Source of the DNA: Yoonia maritima
Lineage (GTDB): Bacteria; Pseudomonadota; Alphaproteobacteria; Rhodobacterales; Rhodobacteraceae
Assembly (NCBI RefSeq): GCF_002933395.1
Contig: NZ_PKFN01000013.1
Coordinates: 62,001-126,000 of the forward strand
Direction of reading: 5' to 3'
DNA: 64,000 bases
Shown piece by piece: positions 17,440 to 24,014 of the stretch (position 1 is its first letter; the number at the start of each line of letters is the position of its first letter). A program made the translations under genes and the position numbers. Below the pieces are notes generated by a model that was not told where the DNA came from, searched no databases, and saw only the letters and a program-made list of their open reading frames with translations.

Positions 17440-18174
17440 TCACAGCTCGTCTACGGTACGTGGGAAAATTGATTGGAACCCTTCGGCGTATTGGCAATCG
17501 CGTCCGCCGGATTGGCCGCCAGAGTTTCGCTTAAAGTGGTTCGCGCGCTGTTGGGCGACCCGGGTGTAATAGTCCCACAGGTGTACCTGACCCTGATTAC
17601 ATTCCATCGCTTTGCGTTTCTTGTCCCAGACTGACGTGATGTCGAGGAACGTATCGGGCTTCCAACCCATTTGTTCGGTTTGATGTGGCTCAAACAGGTA
17701 TAGCTGTGGCGCACCAAGAACCTTTTCACCGGGGTTATGTCCCCACGCTTGCGCGATCATCCGGCACTCAAGCGCGACCTGCGTCATATACATGTGGTCG
17801 GTGTTGTAGGGGTCGTATTGGCTGTGGCTCATCATGAATGACGGCTGCACCTTGCGGATAAGATCGACCAGTTTGAACTTGTCATCCTTATCAAGCTCAA
17901 GCGGATAATCCCCCAAGTCAAAGCATTCAAAGTGGTGCACACCAAGCGCGTCAGCGGCGGCTTCTGCTTCGCCGCGACGGTTGTCTTTGACTTCTTGTAG
18001 CGATTTGCCTTCTTTCCACAGACGCGCGCTCTCTCCTCTTTCACCAAATGACAGGCAGGCTACGGTGACTTCGTAGCCAAGCTCTGCGTGCAGCGCGATT
18101 GCGCCGCCACAGCGCCAAACAAAATCAGCAGCATGGGCAGAAATAATAAGCGCGGTTTTCTTTTGGGCGGTCAT
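17440..18174 (-). CDS. galB: 4-oxalomesaconate hydratase-like (PIG-L/LmbE family)
   Basis: A 244-residue zinc-dependent PIG-L/LmbE-fold protein. The family motif near the start is modified to SAHAADFVWRCGGAIAL (about residues 12-28), and a second metal-ligand region reads SHSQYDPYNTDHMYM (about 115-129). GalB of P. putida is a PIG-L-fold hydratase that adds water to 4-oxalomesaconate rather than a deacetylase, and the AHxADFVWR form of the motif is what I associate with it. The start at 18174 (MTAQKKTALI) was preferred over longer forms. It is first in the minus-strand operon galB - dioxygenase - galC - galD, divergent from the LysR gene. Confidence 0.82.
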   Translation of the reverse strand: MTAQKKTALIISAHAADFVWRCGGAIALHAELGYEVTVACLSFGERGESARLWKEGKSLQEVKDNRRGEAEAAADALGVHHFECFDLGDYPLELDKDDKFKLVDLIRKVQPSFMMSHSQYDPYNTDHMYMTQVALECRMIAQAWGHNPGEKVLGAPQLYLFEPHQTEQMGWKPDTFLDITSVWDKKRKAMECNQGQVHLWDYYTRVAQQRANHFKRNSGGQSGGRDCQYAEGFQSIFPRTVDEL

Positions 18175-18315
18175 GGAATTGCTCCGAAAAATCGTGGTTG
18201 TCCGACTGTCACATGGCAGTCCCCGGCAAAACAATTTTGAAGGCCGTCTATTAGGATAAGAATTTGCTATAGCGTATGGTCATGGTGGCCCTCGGATGGC
18301 AGGCTTGTTTGGGGG

Positions 18316-18373
18316 GATACGCATAATGTTTCGGTATCGCAGAGGGATAATTTAGTGAAAAGTAGCACGATAC
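18316..18373. promoter_or_regulatory. Candidate LysR binding region between galB operon and its regulator
   Basis: The 254-base divergent gap (18175-18428) contains three GATAC/GTATC half-sites: 18316-18320, 18334-18338 and 18369-18373. The first two form a dyad GATAC-N13-GTATC. LysR regulators often bind a dyad recognition site plus a second activation site nearer the promoter, which is the layout seen. The half-site is only 5 bases, so chance is not excluded. Confidence 0.35.
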
Positions 18374-18428
18374 TTGAATTAGGTCCTGTAACGCATTCTG
18401 CGCCAGATTACGGTTTGGAGCGCACGCT

Positions 18429-19613
18429 ATGATTTCGCGAAATCTTCGTCACTTTCGGGTGTTTCTTGCCGTTGCCACTTCGCGTTCACCGACTATAGCA
18501 GCGGCCCGGTGTAACGTGTCGCAACCCGCCGTGACCCAATCGTTGGCTAAGCTAGAGCGAGAAGCGGGTGGCGAACTTTTTGAACGTACACGTCACGGGT
18601 TCTTTTTGACCGAGCGCGGCGCATTGTTCGAAGATCGCCTACGCCGGGCTATGCAGCGCATGGATGCAGCATTAGCAGAGGTATCACCGCGTTTGACCGT
18701 GACAGCTACCGTTGCGCAATTGCAGGCGCTCATTGCGGTTGTTGGCGCGCAAAACTTCACCTTAGCTGCACGTCATTTGGGGTTGGCACAGCCCACGGTG
18801 CACCGGGCCATCATGCAGATCGAGCAAGAGGCCGCCCGCCCATTATTCGAGCGCACGACATTCGGTCTGGTCGCCACACGTCCGTGCCGTGATCTGGCAA
18901 AAGCTGCGCAGTTGGCGTTTTCTGAGTTTGATCAAACCGAAGCAGATCTAGGCGAATTTGACGGACGCGAAGTTGGAACAATTGTTGTGGGGTCACTGCC
19001 TTTGTCGCGGTCTGTCGTGCTGCCGCAGGCGTTAGCCCAGTTTCGTGCGCAGCGGTCGACGCAACCCGTGACCGTATTGGATGGGACTTATGATGATCTG
19101 TTGGGCGGGGTTCGTTCTGGCGAAATAGATTTTATGATCGGCGCTTTGCGTGATCCATTGCCAATTCGTGATGTCGAGCAAGAGCAGCTATTTTTAGATA
19201 GGATGGCGATTTTGGCGCGGCCTGCGCACCCATTGGTAGGTAATGTAGATATTGGGCTGGATGTTCTTGCAAAACAGCAGTGGGCAGTGTCACGTCAGGG
19301 TACGCCAAGTCGAACCCAATTTGATGACCTGTTTGCAACGGCGCAGATTGATGCACCGACCAGCATTCTTGAGTGCGGTTCCATTCTTTTGATGCGGGAA
19401 ATTTTGCAACGTAGCGATATGTTGGGCTGTATTTCTGAAAAGCAGGCAGAAGCTGAAACTTTACGTGGTTTGCTGGTCGCGCTGGATGTTGACACCAATT
19501 GGAAAGGTCGCCCGATTGGCCTGACTTATCGGACCGGTTGGGTCCCGACCAAAGCCCAAGCGTTGCTATTGGGGTTGGTACGCCGTGCTGCTGCGGCTTC
19601 GGGTCAGCTATAG
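18429..19613 (+). CDS. LysR-type regulator with two tandem HTH domains
   Basis: A 394-residue LysR-family protein, about 90 residues longer than usual because the N-terminal winged helix-turn-helix occurs twice. The first copy covers about residues 5-64, with SQPAVTQSLAKLEREAGGEL and the wing LFERTRHGFFLTERG. The second covers about 95-154, with AQPTVHRAIMQIEQEAARPL and the wing LFERTTFGLVATRPC. A normal periplasmic-binding-protein-like effector domain follows (about 170-390). It lies between the divergent gal-like operon and the downstream TRAP transporter genes, so it most likely controls both in response to an aromatic acid or ring-cleavage product. The start MISRNLRHFRVFLAV matches the usual LysR N-terminus. 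Confidence 0.88.
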   Translation: MISRNLRHFRVFLAVATSRSPTIAAARCNVSQPAVTQSLAKLEREAGGELFERTRHGFFLTERGALFEDRLRRAMQRMDAALAEVSPRLTVTATVAQLQALIAVVGAQNFTLAARHLGLAQPTVHRAIMQIEQEAARPLFERTTFGLVATRPCRDLAKAAQLAFSEFDQTEADLGEFDGREVGTIVVGSLPLSRSVVLPQALAQFRAQRSTQPVTVLDGTYDDLLGGVRSGEIDFMIGALRDPLPIRDVEQEQLFLDRMAILARPAHPLVGNVDIGLDVLAKQQWAVSRQGTPSRTQFDDLFATAQIDAPTSILECGSILLMREILQRSDMLGCISEKQAEAETLRGLLVALDVDTNWKGRPIGLTYRTGWVPTKAQALLLGLVRRAAAASGQL

Positions 19614-19685
19614 TGGATACTTATGCTGTTCCTCTGGCTTTGAATTCGCGTTGGTACTGGATGCGCTGACATAAGGTGCGCATGC

Positions 19686-19705
19686 GTACGAGCTGAACCT
19701 CGTAC
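19686..19705. other. Hairpin upstream of the TRAP transporter operon
   Basis: A perfect 7-bp inverted repeat, GTACGAG (19686-19692) and CTCGTAC (19699-19705), lies in the 118-base gap between the LysR gene and dctP, about 27 bases before the start. It could be a weak terminator of the regulator gene, an operator dyad or a leader hairpin. There is no T-tract directly after it. Confidence 0.4.
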
Positions 19706-19731
19706 ATCGTGAATTTTCGGGAGGAAGAAAC

Positions 19732-20703
19732 ATGCGCCTAACTACATCTATTGCCACTGCCGTTGTCGCTTTGTGGGCGACAAACGCAGTCGCCGAAGAG
19801 CTAAGCTTTGCCAACTTTATGCCGCCGGGGCATCCGTATGTTGCAGGCGCGTTCCAGCCGTTCGCTGACTTGGTTGGTGAAAAGACTGGCGGTGACGTGA
19901 CCGTGCGCCTTTATTCTGGAGGTGAACTTGGGCCGGGACCGGTCGAACAATATAACCGTGCTGTAGACGGTGTTGCCGATTTTGCGATCGGTCTTCCCGG
20001 TTACACCGCGTCGAATTTCCCATTGACGCTAACCGCTGAATTGCCCGGTGTGATCAACACCGAAACGGGTACGGCGGATTTGTGGGAAAACATTGATCTA
20101 TTCAAAGACGAATACCGCCGCGTGCAGCTGGTTTCGCTTTGGTCCAGCGCACCAAACGTCCTGTATACGCGTGATGTTGCTGTTCACAGCCCTGCGGACG
20201 TTGCAGGGATGAACATTCGGGTGCCGTCACGAAACGCGGGCCTTCAGGTCGAAGCATGGGGTGGTAACCCAGTATCCATGCCCGTGACCGAGATTTACAA
20301 TGCGATGCAAACCGGCGTGATTGACGGTGCGATGATCGACACAACCGCGACCCGTGCTTTCCGGTTGGGCGAAGTCGCCAATTATCTGACCCTTGGGTTC
20401 GAGGCGACGAATTCGCCGTTCTTCATCGTGATGAACCGTGATGCATTCCGTGGTCTGTCTGACGATGCCCAAGCCGCCGTGGTTGAGGCTGGCAAAGAGG
20501 CATCCGTGCTGGCGAACACCACCCAGCTAACCGTCGCCGAAGGCGGGATTGTCGCATTCGAAGAAATGGGCGGCGAAGTCGTTCGCCTAAGCGATGACGA
20601 AGCGGCAGCGTTCAACGTATTGTCTGCACCGATTGTGGATCAGGTTGTGGCCGACACGGGCGAAGCTGCACAAGCGGTCGTCGACGCGCTGACAGCGGAA
20701 TAA
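19732..20703 (+). CDS. TRAP transporter substrate-binding protein (DctP family)
   Basis: A 323-residue periplasmic binding protein with a signal peptide (about residues 1-21, ending AVAEE) and a cgggaggaa ribosome site. DctP hallmarks are FANFMPPGHPYV at the mature start, GMNIRVPSRNAGLQVEAWGG (about 160-179) with the arginine that usually salt-bridges the ligand carboxylate, and [17 protein letters not shown] (about 184-200). The predicted substrate is therefore an organic acid. Next to the ring-cleavage genes an aromatic or aromatic-derived acid is likely, but that is inference. The membrane subunits follow within 3 bases. Confidence 0.9.
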   Translation: MRLTTSIATAVVALWATNAVAEELSFANFMPPGHPYVAGAFQPFADLVGEKTGGDVTVRLYSGGELGPGPVEQYNRAVDGVADFAIGLPGYTASNFPLTLTAELPGVINTETGTADLWENIDLFKDEYRRVQLVSLWSSAPNVLYTRDVAVHSPADVAGMNIRVPSRNAGLQVEAWGGNPVSMPVTEIYNAMQTGVIDGAMIDTTATRAFRLGEVANYLTLGFEATNSPFFIVMNRDAFRGLSDDAQAAVVEAGKEASVLANTTQLTVAEGGIVAFEEMGGEVVRLSDDEAAAFNVLSAPIVDQVVADTGEAAQAVVDALTAE

Positions 20704-20706
20704 ACC

Positions 20707-21216
20707 GTGTCGCGTTTCAGTAAATCAACTTGGGCGGCGTGGTCCGCCCGGGTTCCCGGATTGCTGGCCATCGGGGCTGGCATCTGCCTTATTACCATGG
20801 TGATTATCGTCAGCACTGGCGTGATCTTGCGGTACGTTTTTGGCGCGCCGCTGCTTGGGGTGAACGAAATCGTCCAATTGGTCGCTGTTGCGCTGGTCAT
20901 GATGGCGCTTCCTTATGCGACCTACACGGGTTCGCATGTCCGGGTGGACCTGTTTGATAAACCGCTTGGACGTTGGGGGCGCTTGTTTGGTGACCTGATG
21001 TCGCGAACGCTGTCGATCATTGCCCTGTATGTTTTGGGCGGCCAGGCGTGGAAAAAAGCGGCCGAGGCTGTCGAATTTGATGATTTGACCAATATGCTCC
21101 AACTGCCGCTTTGGCCTGTTTACGGGACGATCTGTGCGGGTATGGCGCTGTGCGCGATTGTGTTTGCAGCGCAAATGATTGCGCTGATTTTCGGATGGAA
21201 GACGATAGATGACTGA
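20707..21216 (+). CDS. TRAP transporter small membrane subunit (DctQ family)
   Basis: A 169-residue four-helix membrane protein, starting at a GTG codon 3 bases after dctP stops. Helices fall at about residues 15-37, 52-70, 95-113 and 134-156. The LGVNEIVQL segment after helix 1 and HVRVDLFD between helices 2 and 3 are typical DctQ features. It pairs with the large subunit, whose start codon lies within the last 8 bases of this gene. Confidence 0.88.
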   Translation: MSRFSKSTWAAWSARVPGLLAIGAGICLITMVIIVSTGVILRYVFGAPLLGVNEIVQLVAVALVMMALPYATYTGSHVRVDLFDKPLGRWGRLFGDLMSRTLSIIALYVLGGQAWKKAAEAVEFDDLTNMLQLPLWPVYGTICAGMALCAIVFAAQMIALIFGWKTIDD

Positions 21217-22513
21217 CCTAGCTATTGGGATATTTGGGATCGGCGCATTGTTTGGGTTGATGATCCTGCGGACACCTGTCGCCTTCGCCATGCTTATGAC
21301 TGGCTTTTTCGGGGTTTGGTATCTTGACGGATTACGCCGTGCGACGGCGATTATGTTCACCGAAACCTATTCGTCGATCAGCAGTTACAATCTGATTGTC
21401 GTTCCGATGTTTGTCCTGCTTGGCAACATCGCGTCAGAGTCGGGATTTAGCCGCGCCCTTTATGATGCCGCCCATGCTTGGGTCGGGCGATTTCGGGGCG
21501 GTTTGGCGTCTGCATCTGTTATCGGGTGTGCGGCGTTTTCGGCTGTGTCCGGATCGTCGGTCGCGACTGCGGTAACAATCGGCCGTGTTGCACTGCCCGA
21601 GATGAAGCGCCTTGGCTACGGTCCGGGCCTATCGACGGGCGCCATTGCTGCGGGTGGTACGTTGGGTTTTCTGATCCCCCCTTCGACAGGCTTTGTTATC
21701 TACGCGATCCTGACTGAGGAATCGATTGGACGCTTGTTTATGGCAGGTATCCTGCCCGGTTTGCTCATGAGCAGCCTGTTCATCATGGCGATTTGGATCG
21801 TCACGTTGCGCAACCCGAATGCTGGCCCGCGCGGCGAAGCCAAGCCACTCGCGGAGCGTCTTCGTTTGTTTGGCCGCGCTGCACCTTTGATTGGGGTCAT
21901 CATGATTTCAATCGGTGGTATTTATTTGGGTGTTTTCACCCCGGTCGAAGCGTCTGGAGTTGGTGCAGGGCTGGTGATCTTGATTGCGTTGCTGACCGGG
22001 AGCCTATCACGCACCGGGTTTGTCAGTGCGATTGGCGACACCGTCAAAACATCAGCAATGCTATATATGATCGTGGTTGGGGCGAACGTTTTGAACCCGT
22101 TCTTGGCGATCACCGACATCCCGCTAGCGCTTAGCAATATGCTGACCTCCTTTGGGCTTGGGCCGTATGGGACGCTTGTGCTGATCTTGCTTAGCTATGT
22201 TGTGTTGGGCATGTTCTTGGATGGGCTGGCGATGCTGGTTGTAACCATTCCGATCTACTATCCGATTATTCTTGGCCTTGGTTTTGATCCAATTTGGTTC
22301 GGCGTGATCGCGGTGATCGTGATCGAAATGGGAATGATTACTCCACCTGTCGGGTTGAACGTTTTCGTCGTGCGTAGCGTCGCCGAAGACATTCCACTGC
22401 ACACGATCTTTAAGGGCGTTATACCGTTTTTGATCGCTATGATTGTGACGTTGGTCTTGATCATCCTGTTCCCGCAAATCGCGCTTGCGATCCCGAACTC
22501 TATGTTTGGGTAG
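21209..22513 (+). CDS. TRAP transporter large membrane subunit (DctM family)
   Basis: A 434-residue, roughly 12-helix sodium-coupled transporter subunit. DctM motifs include NLIVVPMFVLLGNIASESGF (about residues 50-69), AFSAVSGSSVATAVTIGRVALPEMKR, and the GGTLGFLIPPSTGFVIYAILT half-helix with its second-repeat counterpart EMGMITPPVGLNVFVV near 374-389. It forms the membrane part of the importer with the DctQ subunit it overlaps by 8 bases. About 110 bases without a gene follow before the DUF1338 gene, so that gene may have its own promoter. Confidence 0.92.
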   Translation: MTDLAIGIFGIGALFGLMILRTPVAFAMLMTGFFGVWYLDGLRRATAIMFTETYSSISSYNLIVVPMFVLLGNIASESGFSRALYDAAHAWVGRFRGGLASASVIGCAAFSAVSGSSVATAVTIGRVALPEMKRLGYGPGLSTGAIAAGGTLGFLIPPSTGFVIYAILTEESIGRLFMAGILPGLLMSSLFIMAIWIVTLRNPNAGPRGEAKPLAERLRLFGRAAPLIGVIMISIGGIYLGVFTPVEASGVGAGLVILIALLTGSLSRTGFVSAIGDTVKTSAMLYMIVVGANVLNPFLAITDIPLALSNMLTSFGLGPYGTLVLILLSYVVLGMFLDGLAMLVVTIPIYYPIILGLGFDPIWFGVIAVIVIEMGMITPPVGLNVFVVRSVAEDIPLHTIFKGVIPFLIAMIVTLVLIILFPQIALAIPNSMFG

Positions 22514-22624
22514 CCGGGTTAGTCGGTCTCACGTCATAAGACTATTCAGCGTCGTCAAAGCATGGTTTACAAATGACCGTGGCCATTCGTTTGGCCCGGT
22601 CGTTGAATGCAAGGATGAACCGTG

Positions 22625-24013
22625 ATGACCCCGAATTTTGCACAACCTGACACGATCCGCTCTGATTTTTCAGCGGCGATGTCAGCGATGTACCGGACAG
22701 AGGTCCCAGCCTATGGCGACCTGCTAGAGATTGTTCAGGACACAAATGCCGCGACCCTGAACGGGCCATCGGCGGCAGGGTTGAACCTCACACCTGACGA
22801 AGACACCACACGCATTTCCGAAGAACGGCACGGTGCGATCCGGCTGGGTACAGCGGATGAGCTGGCAGTGATGGCACGCGTTTTCGCGGTGATGGGGATG
22901 TTCCCTGTAGGCTATTACGACCTGTCGGCGGCTGCGGTGCCTGTGCATTCGACCGCCTTTCGGCCAACGACCCGCGCTGCACTGGCTGCGAATCCGTTCC
23001 GCGTATTTACTTCGCTGTTGCGCCTAGAATTGATCGCGGATGAAACGCTGCGCGCGCAAGCCGCGGCCATTTTGGCAAAGCGGCAAATTTTCACCGCTGA
23101 TGCCGTCGCCCTGACCGAAAAAGCAGAGGCCCAAGGCGGTCTGTCACCCGAAGACGCGACAAAATTCGTGGCCGAGGTGTTGGAAACCTTTCGTTGGCAC
23201 GCCGACGCCTGCGTCGATATCGACACGTTCAATCAACTGAACGCCGCCCACCGCCTGATTGCAGATGTGGTTTCGTTTAAGGGTCCGCATATCAATCACC
23301 TTACCCCGCGCACGTTGGATATTGATGCCGCGCAGGTCGGCATGGTCGAACGCGGCCTGCCTGCCAAAGCCGTCGTCGAAGGCCCGCCGCGCCGTAATTG
23401 CCCGATCTTGCTGCGACAGACATCGTTCAAGGCGCTAGAGGAACCCGTGAATTTTCCGTCTACCGATGGCACAGAGACAGTTGGTAGCCACACCGCCCGT
23501 TTCGGAGAGATCGAGCAGCGCGGCGTCGCCCTGACACCTAATGGTCGCGATCTTTATGATCTGACGCTTGCAGCAGTTCGCGCCGAAATACTGCCTGCAG
23601 GCGATGGATCGAACGCTGACGCATATATGACCGCGTTGTCAGATGCGTTCAAAGTGTTCCCTGACGATTGGCGTGGTATGTATGATCAAGGCTTGGCCCA
23701 TTTCAAATTCTCGATCGACCATATGCCAGAGGTTATTCGCGACCTAGAAACAGTCGCGCTGTTAGATGCAGGTGTGCTTAGCCTTAGCCCGATCATCTAT
23801 GAAGATTTCCTGCCAGTCAGCGCCGCAGGCATATTCCAATCAAACCTTGGCGATGATGCAGGGCAAGATAGTCACAACGCATCCAGCAAAGTCGAATTTG
23901 AAAAGGCACTGGGCACAACCGTGGCCGATGAATTCGCGCTTTATCAACAGATCGAGGATGCGTCGCTGTCGGCCTGCCTAGATCAAATTCGCAAGGCAGG
24001 CCAATCGGCTTAG
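22625..24013 (+). CDS. HglS-like DUF1338 protein (2-oxoadipate dioxygenase/decarboxylase family)
   Basis: A 462-residue member of the YdcJ/HglS family (VOC-superfamily fold). P. putida HglS converts 2-oxoadipate to D-2-hydroxyglutarate with iron and O2. Counting from a GTG at 22622 just upstream, the metal triad is visible: His70 in EERHGAIRLG, His226 in GPHINHLTPR and Glu296 in RFGEIEQRG; Arg74 in GAIR is the family's substrate arginine. VPVHSTAFRP and NPFRVFTSLLRLELI are further signatures. Placed after an aromatic-acid TRAP importer, it may act on a substituted 2-oxoacid of the pathway or simply serve lysine breakdown. The start is GTG 22622 or ATG 22625. It is convergent with the GH3 gene, with 1 base between stops. 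Confidence 0.8.
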   Translation: MTPNFAQPDTIRSDFSAAMSAMYRTEVPAYGDLLEIVQDTNAATLNGPSAAGLNLTPDEDTTRISEERHGAIRLGTADELAVMARVFAVMGMFPVGYYDLSAAAVPVHSTAFRPTTRAALAANPFRVFTSLLRLELIADETLRAQAAAILAKRQIFTADAVALTEKAEAQGGLSPEDATKFVAEVLETFRWHADACVDIDTFNQLNAAHRLIADVVSFKGPHINHLTPRTLDIDAAQVGMVERGLPAKAVVEGPPRRNCPILLRQTSFKALEEPVNFPSTDGTETVGSHTARFGEIEQRGVALTPNGRDLYDLTLAAVRAEILPAGDGSNADAYMTALSDAFKVFPDDWRGMYDQGLAHFKFSIDHMPEVIRDLETVALLDAGVLSLSPIIYEDFLPVSAAGIFQSNLGDDAGQDSHNASSKVEFEKALGTTVADEFALYQQIEDASLSACLDQIRKAGQSA

Positions 24014-24014
24014 G

